Part shown: positions 28,479 to 37,675 of the stretch, piece after piece
Position numbering within the stretch: position 1 is the first letter of the stretch
How the letters are laid out: each line of letters opens with the position of its first letter
Source: Limnoglobus roseus
GTDB taxonomy: Bacteria > Planctomycetota > Planctomycetia > Gemmatales > Gemmataceae
Assembly (NCBI RefSeq): GCF_008254045.1
Contig: NZ_CP042425.1
Span: 5,208,001 to 5,272,000, forward strand
DNA: 64,000 bases
Direction of reading: 5' to 3'
Notes under the pieces: model-generated
What the model saw: only the letters and a program-made list of their open reading frames with translations
Databases searched by the model: none
Told to the model about the DNA's origin: nothing
Translations under genes and position numbers: made by a program

Positions 28479-29333
28479 AGCCAGTTATGCACTTATCGAG
28501 TTGCCTGGCGATACGTTAGGTGGATGAAGACGCCCCGGAAGCCATACCCGAGCGACGTCTCGGACGCCGAGTGGGAGTTCCTCGCCCCCTACCTGACGCT
28601 CATGCGGGAGGATGCACCGCAGCGGGAGCACTCCCTGCGGCGTCTGTTCGACGCCGTCCGGTACGTCGTCCGCACCGGGTGCCAGTGGGACTACCTGTCC
28701 CACGACTTCCCGCCGGCCTCGGCCGTGTACCAGCAGGCCCGCCGGTGGGTGGCCGCCGGGGTGTTCGAGGACATCGCCCACGACCTGCGGGTCATCTTGC
28801 GGCTGGTCGGCGAGCGGGAGGCCCAGCCGACGGCCGCGATTCTCGATGGCCGCACCGTGCAGTCGACGCCGGAGAGCGGGGGCCGGGCCGGGTACGACGG
28901 AGCCAAGAGGCGGAACGGGTCGAAGGTGCACATCGCCGTGGACACCCTGGAGCACTTGCTCGCCCTGAAGGTGACGGCCGCCGACGAGCAGGAGCGGGCC
29001 CAGGTGGCCGACCTGACCGCCCGCCTGCAGGAGGTGACCGGCGGGACGGTCGAGGTGGCGTTCGTCGACCAGGGGTACACCGGCGAGTCGGCGGCCGACC
29101 AAGCCAAAGGGAACGGCATCCGGTTGGAGGTGGTCAAGCATACCGAGGCGAAGAAGGGGTTCGTCCTACTCCCGCGGCGGTGGGTGGTCGAGCGGACGTT
29201 CGCCTGGCTCGGCCGGTTCCGCCGGCTGGCCCGCGACTACGAGCGGCTGCCCGCGACGCTGGCCGGGTGGCACTGGCTCGCTTCCCTCACCCTGCTCCTG
29301 CCCCGGCTGGGACTTCAAAGTGCATAACTGGCT
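28479..29333 (+). mobile_element. Intact IS5-family insertion sequence
   Basis: About 855 bases with perfect terminal inverted repeats beginning AGCCAGTTATGCACTT, flanked on both sides by CTAG (28475-28478 and 29334-29337), a YTAR-type duplicated target. The outer bases GGC/GCC also match, so the whole symmetric block is 23 bases. It encodes one uninterrupted transposase and looks recent. It is inserted in an older transposase remnant. Confidence 0.9.
28524..29327 (+). CDS. IS5-family transposase
   Basis: 267 residues in one frame. The N-terminal DUF4096-type domain (YPSDVSDAEWEFLAPYL) is followed by an RNase-H-like DDE core: first Asp in AAILDGRTVQS, second in VAFVDQGYTGES, Glu in RRWVVERTFAWLGRFRRL. 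Length and motif order are normal for single-frame IS5 members, so it is probably active. The gene starts about 45 bases inside the left terminal repeat. Confidence 0.92.
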   Translation: MKTPRKPYPSDVSDAEWEFLAPYLTLMREDAPQREHSLRRLFDAVRYVVRTGCQWDYLSHDFPPASAVYQQARRWVAAGVFEDIAHDLRVILRLVGEREAQPTAAILDGRTVQSTPESGGRAGYDGAKRRNGSKVHIAVDTLEHLLALKVTAADEQERAQVADLTARLQEVTGGTVEVAFVDQGYTGESAADQAKGNGIRLEVVKHTEAKKGFVLLPRRWVVERTFAWLGRFRRLARDYERLPATLAGWHWLASLTLLLPRLGLQSA

Positions 29334-29520
29334 CTAGGCCGCCGCAAGGGCGGGTTCGGCACCAAGAGCCACGGTAGTTTTACCGCCGCCGGCCATCCGG
29401 TCGTCCTCACGTTGACGGCCGGCCAGGCCGGGGACGCGCCGCACGCCATCGACCTGCTCGGCGACCACCGGTCGGCGGCCGTCCGGGCCGACAAGGGGTA
29501 CGTTCTTGGAGCGCGAGCCG
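29334..29520 (+). pseudogene. IS5-like transposase fragment interrupted by the IS above
   Basis: The frame reads GRRKGGFGTKSHGSF..., then VVLTLTAGQAGDAPHAIDLL and VRADKGYV, the central part of another IS5-type transposase including its second catalytic Asp. Removing the intact IS and one CTAG copy joins it in frame with about 25 upstream codons ending APEPGL. N- and C-terminal parts are missing. Confidence 0.7.
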
Positions 29521-29552
29521 CCGTTCGTCATTTCTCGCGCCCTGTCCCCGGC

Positions 29553-30660
29553 CCATCATTCGATAACCCCTGCGACCGGCCGGAGCGTTCGCGACCGCAC
29601 CAAGTTGTACGCCGCGGCCCCGATGCCGAGCAACGGCTGAAACTCCCACCACCCGGCCGCGGCCAGGCCGGTGACCCGTTTCAACCACCCGAACCCTTCC
29701 TCGATCCTCATGCGGCACTTCGGACGGAGCCGGTACCCCTCGGTGCCCACCCTCGCCTTCATCCGCTGCCGGGCGCCGACACCCGGAAGCTGCTCCTGGC
29801 ACGCCACCGCCTTCGTCCCGCGGGGCTCCTCGACCCGCGGGACGGGCAGGGCGATCCGCCCGGAAGAACGCCTCGCAGTCGAACCCCTCGTCCGACCCGA
29901 GGGCCGTCGGCGGCACGCCGTGCGCGTCCTTCAACCCGTCGAGCATCTCTAACGCGGCCACCCGCTCGGCCGTGCCGTTGGCCGCGACCGCCACCATCGG
30001 GCCGTGGCCGTCCTCGGCGAGCGCGTGCCCCCCGGGTGAGCCTCGCCTCCTTCCCCAACCCTTTCCGGCGCAACCACGGCTCCGTGTCGTGCGGCTCTGG
30101 CGCGCGTCGTTCGTCCGCTTCGGCCCGCGGGAATCGACGGCCGGGTTCCGCGGCCGGAAGCCGTTCGCGTCATCCGCCCCACCGCCGGCGGCCTTCGACC
30201 GGAAGCTCTTGGCCGACGCGAACCTCTCGATGCGCGGGCCGCCCGCGCTGAAGTGGTCGCGGCCCAGGCCGGCCGCGAGGGCCTCCCGGACCACGGCGGC
30301 GAAGAACGCCTTCGCCAGGTCGTGGTCGTCCCGCCGCCGGCGGTTGTGCGTGAACGCCATGGCGTCGAACGCCCCCTCGGTCGGGGGCGGGTCGAGGGAC
30401 CCGCGGAACCGCAGGTCGGTGTCGATCCGCTCGCACCGCGCCGGGTACAGGGCCGCCAGCAGCAGGGCCCGGGCAGGCGTTCCGACGGCACGCCCGGCCG
30501 CCCGATCCGGCGGTACGCCGCGGTGAACGCGGGCGGCGGGCCGGCTCGCCGCGGGATGCCCCGGAGCGGGTGGTCGGCCCGGATGCGAGCCTCGACGTCG
30601 AGCATCGGGAACCGCGGGAGTTGGTCGTCGGATCGGCCGCGCAGGACCTCACCTCGGAAC
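29553..30660 (-). pseudogene. Frameshifted DUF772-type transposase
   Basis: Pieces of one transposase appear in three minus-strand frames. The N-terminal part has MLDVEARIRADHPLRGI and AAYRRIGRPGVPSE. The middle has MAFTHNRRRRDDHDLAKAFF and, after another shift, VAALEMLDGLKDAHG. The C-terminal part has RMRIEEGFGWLKRVTGLAA and GIGAAAYNLVRS. At least three frameshifts separate them. The family (IS5/IS1182-like DDE with DUF772) is recognisable but the gene cannot be functional. Terminal repeats were not found. Confidence 0.75.
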
Positions 30661-30727
30661 TGCGGTCCGAGAAGTTACCGCGATCCCAACCCCGGTTCAA
30701 GACCGAGATTCTTCAGCAACCTGCTAG

Positions 30728-32137
30728 TATTACTCCGTTAGCTAGGGCGGCCGCTTGCCGAGAAGTTCGGGCACGGTTTGACGGCAGACCGGGCAGCGGG
30801 CGCACCAGCACGCGAGCACCGCTTGCAACTGCTCCCGCAGCCCCGGAAGGGTCAGCCCGGCGAGACTTTTTTTCGGCGGGTCCGGCGGAGGTCTTGGAGG
30901 AAGGCGTAAGCCATCAGGACGAGGACGGCGTGGTGGTTCCATCCCCGCCACGACCGCCCCTCGAAGTGGTCCAACCCGAGCTCGTCTTTCAACTCGCGGT
31001 AGCTGTGCTCCACCCACCAGCGGCTCTTGGCCGCGGCGACCAATCGCTTCAGGCTCGTCGCGGCCGGCAAGTTGCTGAAGAAGTACTTGGCCGGCTGATC
31101 CGCCCCCGCCGGCCATTCGACCAGCAGCCAGCAGGCGCCCCCCGGCTCACGGCCGCTCGACAGCTTGTGCGCCGGTCGGACCCGCCAAGCGGCGAACCGG
31201 CCGGCCATCTTTCCCTTGGTCCCTTTCCGCCACATCACGGCGCGGAAGTCCGCCACGCGACCCAACGCCCATTCCTTGACGTTGGGTGATTTCGCCCCGG
31301 CCCGGACGCCGGCCGGTCGCGTCGGTGGTCGCCCGGTGCGGCCGGCCGGCGGGACCGGCCCCAGATCGGCGTCGGCCGCGACTACCTTCAACGTCGAGTC
31401 GATGCCGACGAAGTACGTCCGGCCGTCGGCCGCCAGTTGCTCGCGGAATTCGGTCACGGTCCCGAACAGGCTGTCGGCCAGCACGACGCCACAAAATCCA
31501 TGGCCCGCCGCCTGCCGGAGCATAGCTAACGCCATCTGCCACTTCGGCCGGTAGCCGACCGCGACGGGGACGCCGGCCCGGGCCATGCGATCGGCGTCGT
31601 CCGCCCACGCTTGCGGCAGGTACAGTTGGGCGTCCAGCCCCACGACCTCTTTGGCCGTCGCGAACTGCAAGGTCACGGCCACCTGGCAACTCGCCACTTT
31701 GCCGAGGGTGCCGGTGTACTGACGGGCCACGCCGACGGAGTGCGTGCCCTGCTTGGGGAACCCGGTGTCGTCGATGATGACCACGCCGGCCGTGCCGAAC
31801 CGGCGGGCGACCCACGCCTGCAGGCCGCCGCGGACCTCGCCGGTGTCCCACGGGCTCTGATTGAGGAACTGCTGAAGGGCTTGCTCGTAGTCCGCGTCGC
31901 CCTGCTCGATCGTCTTCAACCGGGCGGCCATCGGCTCGACACTCTTGCGGTGGCCGTCGAGGAGGATGCCCCGCAGGTAGGCATCGCACCATCGCCGGCG
32001 GCGGGCGTTGCCCAGCGTGCCCGCGACCTCGTCCAGGAAGGCGGTCAGCTCCCGCCGCAGCTTTGCAAGCTTCCGTGCGTCCATCCCGCCAGAGTACGGC
32101 GGGATCGAGACGAAGTAAATAACCTAACGGAGTAATA
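30728..32137 (-). mobile_element. Intact IS701-family insertion sequence
   Basis: About 1,410 bases with terminal inverted repeats TATTACTCCGTTAG, flanked by CTAG at 30724-30727 and 32138-32141. It carries one full-length transposase gene. It is inserted beside an older transposase fragment on the right. The CTAG target is the same as that of the unrelated IS5 element about 1.4 kb to the left. Confidence 0.9.
30852..32084 (-). CDS. IS701-family transposase
   Basis: 410 residues. The DDE domain has VVIIDDTGFPKQGTHSVGVA with the first Asp, GVVLADSLFGT with the second, and the Glu in WWVEHSYRELKDELGLDHFEG. The N-terminal SRSO17-like region (YLRGILLDGHRKSVEPMAARL) is complete. Its length is normal for IS701. 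The gene fills the element and the terminal repeats are intact, so it is probably active. Confidence 0.93.
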   Translation of the reverse strand: MDARKLAKLRRELTAFLDEVAGTLGNARRRRWCDAYLRGILLDGHRKSVEPMAARLKTIEQGDADYEQALQQFLNQSPWDTGEVRGGLQAWVARRFGTAGVVIIDDTGFPKQGTHSVGVARQYTGTLGKVASCQVAVTLQFATAKEVVGLDAQLYLPQAWADDADRMARAGVPVAVGYRPKWQMALAMLRQAAGHGFCGVVLADSLFGTVTEFREQLAADGRTYFVGIDSTLKVVAADADLGPVPPAGRTGRPPTRPAGVRAGAKSPNVKEWALGRVADFRAVMWRKGTKGKMAGRFAAWRVRPAHKLSSGREPGGACWLLVEWPAGADQPAKYFFSNLPAATSLKRLVAAAKSRWWVEHSYRELKDELGLDHFEGRSWRGWNHHAVLVLMAYAFLQDLRRTRRKKVSPG

Positions 32138-32141
32138 CTAG

Positions 32142-32353
32142 TGGACGAGCCACGGGTCCGGTGGCATTCTTCTGCACCGACAGTGACCGACGTGCTGATC
32201 GCGGTTGCCGGGCGGTTCGCCCTGGAGGTCGCGTTCCGCGACCTGAAAAACGTCGTCGGCGCGGGTGAGCAACAGGTGCGGCACATGCGGGCAAGCGTCG
32301 GGGCGTTCCACATTTGCTTGTGGACGTTCACGATGATCGAGGCATGGGTGTGA
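32142..32353 (+). pseudogene. C-terminal transposase fragment
   Basis: About 65 codons reading VTDVLIAVAGRFALEVAFRD, KNVVGAGEQQVRHM and GAFHICLWTFTMIEAW, the end of a planctomycete DDE transposase with its catalytic Glu. Just upstream a different frame reads VAFFCTDS, the expected preceding segment, so a frameshift is also present. The IS701 element cuts it off on the left. Confidence 0.65.
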
Positions 32354-32873
32354 GGTCAGCCCGCGGACGGGCTGAGCGAATGCCGACGGCCGGGCTGCGA
32401 TTCTCGGTGGCGACCGACCGGCTCTGGCCGGTGAGGAATTCGGTCACCGGGCCGGGGCTGTTGGGCCCCAGTTCCCGCAGCACGCGGCGGACGCAGTCGA
32501 ACCGGTTCGGCGGGCGGATGCCGGCCCCGCGGCCAGCCGCCGGCCCCGCGGCCAGCCGCGGACGCAGATTCCCCATGCCGTATCGTACGCTTGTCGATTT
32601 CCAACCGACCCGTGTCCGTTCCGAGAATGTGGTCCCAATGCAATCCCCTCCGTCCGCGTCCGAGTCCGCGTGCAAAACCTGAGGAACGTGGACCTCGACT
32701 TGCTGCGGGACGGCCGCGGTGACATCAACTTTCGCAGGCACGGTCGCATCGCACCGGACCTCTTCCGGTCGTGGGGAAACCCCGGCGGGCCGCTTCTCGT
32801 GCTTGCCCATCCCGGCCGAGGTCGCGACGTGAAACACGAGCGTACCGACGATGGCGAATTCCGCGTAGCGCAT
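32328..32873 (-). CDS. Small possibly exported hypothetical protein
   Basis: 181 residues from an ATG with GGGAGGAGGG just upstream, a strong ribosome site. The N-terminus (MRYAEFAIVGTLVFHVATSA) could be a signal peptide. The rest is charged and Arg/Pro-rich and shows no known domain. A 19-base tandem repeat at 32521-32558 encodes an Ala/Gly/Arg duplication. The 3' end overlaps the transposase fragment on the other strand, so the true gene may have been shorter or may have been rearranged. Confidence 0.35.
   Translation of the reverse strand: MRYAEFAIVGTLVFHVATSAGMGKHEKRPAGVSPRPEEVRCDATVPAKVDVTAAVPQQVEVHVPQVLHADSDADGGDCIGTTFSERTRVGWKSTSVRYGMGNLRPRLAAGPAAGRGAGIRPPNRFDCVRRVLRELGPNSPGPVTEFLTGQSRSVATENRSPAVGIRSARPRADLTPMPRSS
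32521..32558. repeat. 19-base tandem repeat, two copies
   Basis: The unit CCGGCCCCGCGGCCAGCCG occurs twice head to tail with no spacer. It is inside the small minus-strand frame above. Confidence 0.9.
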
Positions 32874-33194
32874 GTCACCCTCCTCCCCTTTCGGTCCTTT
32901 TGGTCGTGGTGCGATTCCGCCGAAACGTAGCGTTAACGACATGCTCGACTTCGTCTGTCGGGAAGCCATTTCTGCGGGCGTGCCAGCGACCACCGTGCAG
33001 AATCCCGCCGCTTTAGTTCGCTGCTACCGCCTCGTTGAGCAACGCCAGGTCGGCGATGTAGTAGGGAACGGACGGCGACGTGTCCGGCCGCTTCCGACTG
33101 CGATGCCCGCAGGTCTGCGGGATGGGTCTGTAACACGGGCACGTCGGCCTCGGCGGCGAACGGTGGCCGCCAGGAGGTCCGGCAGGCGACGAAT
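32874..33194. other. Gap with degenerate coding traces
   Basis: Minus-strand frames contain protein-like pieces in different phases (FAAEADVPVLQTHPADLRAS and VPYYIADLALLNEAVAAN). This suggests a decayed small gene, possibly a continuation of the frame ending at 33195. No intact gene can be supported. Confidence 0.3.
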
Positions 33195-33488
33195 TCACAA
33201 ACCCCCTCGCGGAGCAAGGCGTTCGGGGGCAACTGTCATTCGCCTGACGATCTCGGGCTCGCCGATCGTGACCATCTGCCACTCCGACCAGAAACAGACG
33301 GGACCGTGGTTACGCCCCTCCCCGTCCGCGAACCCGCGGCGTAAGTCTGACGCGCGGGTTTGTCCCTCGCACCGGCCCTGGGTCTCGGCCGCAGGCGTGG
33401 CGCTCCGGAGTGGCAGGACTACCGGGATTGCGATTCCGCTGCCACGCATCACCTCGACCGCCGTCGGTTCGTTAAATGTCTTCCGCAC
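33195..33488 (-). CDS. Small hypothetical protein with GTG start
   Basis: 97 residues. The GTG start has AGGAGG six bases upstream, an excellent ribosome site, which is the main support. The sequence has a hydrophobic stretch GSGIAIPVVLPLRS, then a charged middle and QMVTIGEPEIVRRMTVAPE near the end. No family is recognised. It follows a second small frame, with a perfect palindrome between them. Confidence 0.4.
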   Translation of the reverse strand: MRKTFNEPTAVEVMRGSGIAIPVVLPLRSATPAAETQGRCEGQTRASDLRRGFADGEGRNHGPVCFWSEWQMVTIGEPEIVRRMTVAPERLAPRGGL

Positions 33489-33507
33489 GTTGTGCCTCCT
33501 GAACGAA

Positions 33508-33530
33508 GACCGGCGGAAATTCCGCCGGTC
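33508..33530. repeat. 23-base palindrome between two small genes
   Basis: Arms GACCGGCGGAA and TTCCGCCGGTC around a single A. It lies just upstream of the ribosome site of the 97-residue gene and could be an operator, an attenuator hairpin or a terminator for the upstream small frame. Confidence 0.6.
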
Positions 33531-33533
33531 GCA

Positions 33534-33677
33534 TCACCCCGCCATCCGCTGCGGGCGGTCACCCGGCCGCAAGGAAGGGCCGGTCGGGCTCTCGGAGCAA
33601 GTCGAAGGCACTGGCGACCCCGATGAAGATGCCGCGTCGTCCTTGACGACGCGGCGGCGGACGCCGAGGGCCAACAT
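33534..33677 (-). CDS. Possible 47-residue peptide
   Basis: The ATG has GGGAGA four bases upstream. The peptide starts MLALGVRRRVVKDDAASSS, is basic then Ser/Pro-rich, and has no recognisable domain. It stops just before the palindrome. Support is the ribosome site and its position before another small gene with a good ribosome site; composition alone is not convincing. Confidence 0.3.
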   Translation of the reverse strand: MLALGVRRRVVKDDAASSSGSPVPSTCSESPTGPSLRPGDRPQRMAG

Positions 33678-34111
33678 TTTCTCTCCCCACGGTCGCCGCG
33701 GGGGTGGCCGGGTGCGGAACTCTGACCGGAGTTCCTACCCGACGTCCATCCCGCCATCCGGTTGATCGGACTGTGCGGCGGTCCTTCACTCGTCTTCCTG
33801 CTTGCCCCTAACCAACGCAGTACCCATGCCAGTCACCGGCAAGACACGCCTCTTGGGCCGCGCGTCGGCTTGAAGTCCTGAGAAAGCCAATGGAATTTGC
33901 GACCCGGGATTTCGAAACGGGAGGCGAAACAAATCGTGTCACTCCACCCGCACGGCCGCCGGCACGAACGGAGTCGATCGATAATCGTCCGGCCTCTGGT
34001 CTGGGAGTGGCCAGGGGGCCGGATTGCCGCCGCTACTCACCGGGTCGATTATTCCGTATCCCGCAGGCGTTGGAGAGAACGGGAAGGGGGTGGGTTGACG
34101 GTCGGGACGTG
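33678..34111. other. Intergenic gap, nothing recognised
   Basis: 434 bases with no supported gene. Both strands have only short frames without ribosome sites. Confidence 0.4.
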
Positions 34112-34384
34112 TTACACCGGTGCCGGGCCAGCGGTCGAGACCTCCACCGCGTCGGCAACGCGGGTGCCCTGGTACTCCGTGTACGTCACCCGGACCCGGT
34201 CCCGGGGCTCCAGCATTCGCAGTTTGACCCGTTCGCCGCGGAGGGTGATGACGCAGTCGGGTCGGACGTCGAAATTGATGGTGACACCGCCGACGCGAAC
34301 TTCCACCACCCGGCCGACCGGGTCCACCCGGCGGACGGTTCCCTCGGTATTTTCAATCGACCGACGTTCGCTCGGTCCGCGCAT
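34112..34384 (-). CDS. Small beta-barrel-like protein
   Basis: 90 residues; AGGGG lies about 11 bases before the ATG. The sequence alternates beta strands and Gly turns (GTVRRVDPVGRVVEVRVGG, then VKLRMLEPRDRVRVTYTEY), as in small OB-like or DUF5666-like barrels. No catalytic residues are visible. It is divergent from the PAS kinase gene and shares a 254-base promoter region with it, which suggests co-regulation. Confidence 0.6.
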   Translation of the reverse strand: MRGPSERRSIENTEGTVRRVDPVGRVVEVRVGGVTINFDVRPDCVITLRGERVKLRMLEPRDRVRVTYTEYQGTRVADAVEVSTAGPAPV

Positions 34385-34638
34385 GATGCTCTGTCCCCTG
34401 GGCGTGATTCCGTGCTCCTCACAAACAGGGAAGCAAAGTCCGTACCCGAGCAGAGGAAGGCCAAAAAACGATCCGGCGTGGCCACTGGGTCCAACCCGCC
34501 GGCACACGACCGGGCGTACCGGGCATTCTCCGACCACCTGCCGGTCGGGTCTCGACCAGGGAGTCCTTTCCGAAACTCCGTAACATGTCAGGGCACAGGT
34601 CCCGGCGGTGACCGGGATCTGTCGAGAGGGCGTCGGAG

Positions 34639-36192
34639 ATGCGGCCTGACACGCTGGTCTCGTACGAGAGCCTCTTCCGGTTCGCCGCGGACGGCTTCGT
34701 GGTTATTGATCGGTCCGGGCTCATCTCGCTCGTTAACAGCCGCGCGGAAGCGATGTTCGGCCGCAACCCCGGTGACCTCGTCGGCCGCCGGCCGGAAGAC
34801 TTGCTCACCGACCACGGTCGCATCGCGTACGCGAACCTCGTCTCGGCCGCTTCGGGCGAGCCCGCCGACCTCGCTTTCCGGCGCGAAGACGGGGGGACGT
34901 TCGTGGCGGAGGCGACCGTTGCCGCGATCGGAAGCCCGGGCGACTTGGCCCTCCTCGCCCTTCGCGACGTGACGGCGAGAAAACGGGAGGAGGAGGCACT
35001 CCGGGCACGCGCACGCCAGCAAGGGCTGGTGGCCGAACTCGGTCGGCGGGCCCTGACCGGCATCGGCCTCGGCCCGTTGATGGACGAGGCGGTGACCGTA
35101 CTCGCCGTGGACCTCGGGGTCGAGTTCGCGAACCTCTTGGAACTGCTCCCGGACGGCACGGCGGTCTTCCGAGCCGGGGTCGGCTGGCGGGCGGGGCTTG
35201 TGAGGGAGCTCACGGTGGAACTCCGACCGGGCACCCCGGCTGGCCAAGTGGTGCTCGACCAAGCCCCGGTGCTCATTGAAGACCTCCGCGCTGACGGCCG
35301 CCACCCGGCCCCGTCCGTGGCCCGCGAGCACGGGGTGGTGAGCAGCCTGACCGTCCCCCTGTACGGCCAGGCCCGGCCGCTCGGCGTCCTCGGCGTCCAC
35401 GCGGCCCGCCCGCGGCCCTTCCCCGAGGCGGACGTCCACTTCGTCCAGGCGGTGGCGAACGTCGTGGCGACGGCGATCGAGCGGCACCGAGACGAGGAGC
35501 GGTTGCGGGAGCGGCAGATGGTCCGGGCCGAGCAGATGGCCGCCATCGGGCAGGTGGCCGCCGGGGTCGCCCACGAACTCCGGAACCCCCTCACGTCCAT
35601 CAAAGGGCTGGTTCAAGTGAACCTCCGGGAGGCGGACGCCCGCGGGCTGCCGGCCGAGGATCTCCAGGTGATCGACCACGAGGTCCGAAGGATGGAGCGG
35701 ACGCTCCAGACGTTCCTCGACTTCGCCCGCCCGCCACGGCCGGCCCGCCAGCGGCTCGACCTCGCCGAGGTGATTGACCGGGTGTTCGCCCTGGTCGGCG
35801 GGCGGGCGGGCAAGCAGGCCGTGGCCCTCCGATCCCTCCGGCCGGCCGGCCCGGTCGGCGTGGACGGGGACCAGGACCAAATCCAGCAGTTGGCGCTGAA
35901 CCTCGTGCTGAACGCCCTGGACGCGCTGCCCCACGGCGGGGCGGTGGAGGTGGAGCTCCGCCCGCCGCGGGACGGGCACGCCGAGGTGCTCGTCCGCGAC
36001 ACCGGTCCGGGGATCGCCGCCCACATCCTGCCCAAGGTGTTCGAGACGTTTGTCAGTAGCAAGGAGACCGGGATCGGCCTGGGGCTGCCAGTGTCCCGGC
36101 GGATTGCCGAGGACCACGGCGGAACCCTGTCCGCCTACAACCTGCCGGCCGGGGGCGCGTGTTTCGCCCTTCGGCTGCCGGCGCCGGTCTGA
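34639..36192 (+). CDS. Soluble PAS-GAF histidine kinase (NtrB-like)
   Basis: 517 residues without membrane helices. An N-terminal PAS domain (about 8-115; FAADGFVVIDRSGLISLVNS), a GAF domain (about 130-285), a dimerisation domain with H-box GVAHELRNPLTSIKG and a HATPase_c domain with NLVLNALDALP, DTGPGIAAH and GIGLGLPVSR. It would autophosphorylate on His and pass phosphate to the NtrC-type regulator whose gene starts 28 bases later. PAS and GAF in a cytosolic kinase point to an internal redox, oxygen or metabolite signal; no heme- or metal-binding residue can be named with confidence. Confidence 0.92.
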   Translation: MRPDTLVSYESLFRFAADGFVVIDRSGLISLVNSRAEAMFGRNPGDLVGRRPEDLLTDHGRIAYANLVSAASGEPADLAFRREDGGTFVAEATVAAIGSPGDLALLALRDVTARKREEEALRARARQQGLVAELGRRALTGIGLGPLMDEAVTVLAVDLGVEFANLLELLPDGTAVFRAGVGWRAGLVRELTVELRPGTPAGQVVLDQAPVLIEDLRADGRHPAPSVAREHGVVSSLTVPLYGQARPLGVLGVHAARPRPFPEADVHFVQAVANVVATAIERHRDEERLRERQMVRAEQMAAIGQVAAGVAHELRNPLTSIKGLVQVNLREADARGLPAEDLQVIDHEVRRMERTLQTFLDFARPPRPARQRLDLAEVIDRVFALVGGRAGKQAVALRSLRPAGPVGVDGDQDQIQQLALNLVLNALDALPHGGAVEVELRPPRDGHAEVLVRDTGPGIAAHILPKVFETFVSSKETGIGLGLPVSRRIAEDHGGTLSAYNLPAGGACFALRLPAPV

Positions 36193-36220
36193 CGCCGGCG
36201 CCACACGTCCGGGGGATGTC

Positions 36221-37675
36221 ATGCCCAAGCTCCTCGTGGTGGACGACGAGCCGTCGATCCTCCACTTCTTCCGCCGGGCGTTCCCCGGGCCGGAGGTGAC
36301 GCTGCTCACCGCTCAGACGGCCGCGGAGGGGCTCGCCGCGATTGAGCGGGACCGCCCGGACGTCGTCGTCCTCGACATCAACTTGGGCGGGGATTCGGGG
36401 CTGGAAACATTCCGCCGCGCCCGCGAGTTGGCCCCCAAGATCCCGGTGATCTTCATCACCGGGCACGGGACGGCCGACACGGCCATCGAGGCGATGCGGT
36501 TGGGGGCGTACGAGTACCTGCTCAAGCCGCTCGAACTGGATCACCTGACCGACCTGGTCGACCGGGCGTTCGAGATCAGTCGACTGATGCGGGTGCCGGC
36601 CACGCTCCCCGAGGGGGGTGAGCCGTCGTCCGCGGCCGACGCCCTGGTCGGCCGGGCCCCGGCCATGCAGGCGGTCTACAAGGCGGTCGGCCGGGTCGCC
36701 CCGCAGGACGTCACGGTGCTGATCCTCGGCGAGAGCGGGACCGGCAAGGAACTCATCGCCCGGGCTGTCTACCACTACAGCAAGCGGGCCAACGGGCCGT
36801 TCCTAGCCATCAACTGCGCGGCCATCCCGGAGAACTTGCTGGAGAGCGAGCTGTTCGGGCACGAGAAGGGGGCGTTCACCGGGGCCGACCGGAAGCGGAT
36901 CGGGAAGTTCGAGCAGGCGAACGGGGGGACGCTATTTCTCGACGAGATCGGCGACATGACCCCGCTCACGCAGACCAAGATCCTACGGGTACTCCAAGGG
37001 CAGGAGTTCCAGCGGGTCGGCGGGAACGAGTCGCTCCGGGCCGACGTCCGGGTGGTCGCGGCGACCAACCGGGACCTGGAGAAGATGGTGGCCGACGGGA
37101 CGTTCCGTGGGGACCTGTACTACCGGCTGAACGTCTTCACCGTCCGGCTCCCGCCGCTGCGGGAGCGGGGCGACGACGTGCCGCTCCTAGTCGAGCACTT
37201 CGTCCGCCGGTTCGGCCGGGAGCTGGACAAGGGCGTGCGGGACGTGTCGCCCGAGGCGATGGACCTCCTCCGCCGCTACCCGTGGCCGGGGAACGTGCGG
37301 GAACTTCAAAGCGTGGTCAAGCAGGCCCTCCTCGGGACGACCGGCCCGGTGATCTTGCCCGAGTTCCTCCCCCCCGCCGTACGGCGGGCCGCGGACGGGG
37401 GCGGGCCGGGGCTCGACTTCGGCGGGCTGACGGCCTACGTCGAGGAGCAACTCGGGGCCGGGGCCACGACCCTGTACGCCGACTACCAGGCGGTGACGGA
37501 CCGACACCTGCTCGGGCTGGTCCTCCGCCAGACGGGCGGGAACCTGTCCCAGGCCGCGCGAATCCTCGGCATCACCCGGGCCACCCTCCGCACGAAGCTC
37601 GCCGCCCTCGGGCTGATGGTCGATCGCCCCGCCGCCGGCGACGAGGCCGGCCACCCGGTCCCGCCGGAGGGGTGA
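36221..37675 (+). CDS. NtrC-family response regulator, sigma-54 activator
   Basis: 484 residues; the ATG with GGGGGA upstream is preferred over a longer frame inside the kinase gene. The receiver (1-120) has VVDDEPS and the phospho-Asp in VVLDINLGGDSG. The AAA+ domain (about 145-375) has [14 protein letters not shown] and [12 protein letters not shown]. The Fis helix-turn-helix is at about 440-475 (GGNLSQAARILGITRATLR). About 50 residues between AAA+ and HTH are longer than usual. It pairs with the kinase before it. A near-consensus sigma-54 promoter lies 465 bases downstream, in front of the CBS gene, so that gene set is the likely target. Confidence 0.93.
   Translation: MPKLLVVDDEPSILHFFRRAFPGPEVTLLTAQTAAEGLAAIERDRPDVVVLDINLGGDSGLETFRRARELAPKIPVIFITGHGTADTAIEAMRLGAYEYLLKPLELDHLTDLVDRAFEISRLMRVPATLPEGGEPSSAADALVGRAPAMQAVYKAVGRVAPQDVTVLILGESGTGKELIARAVYHYSKRANGPFLAINCAAIPENLLESELFGHEKGAFTGADRKRIGKFEQANGGTLFLDEIGDMTPLTQTKILRVLQGQEFQRVGGNESLRADVRVVAATNRDLEKMVADGTFRGDLYYRLNVFTVRLPPLRERGDDVPLLVEHFVRRFGRELDKGVRDVSPEAMDLLRRYPWPGNVRELQSVVKQALLGTTGPVILPEFLPPAVRRAADGGGPGLDFGGLTAYVEEQLGAGATTLYADYQAVTDRHLLGLVLRQTGGNLSQAARILGITRATLRTKLAALGLMVDRPAAGDEAGHPVPPEG

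Noticed and set aside
28139-28519. A 126-codon plus-strand frame left of the IS5 element
   Set aside because: No ribosome site, no domain, and its end runs across the IS boundary.
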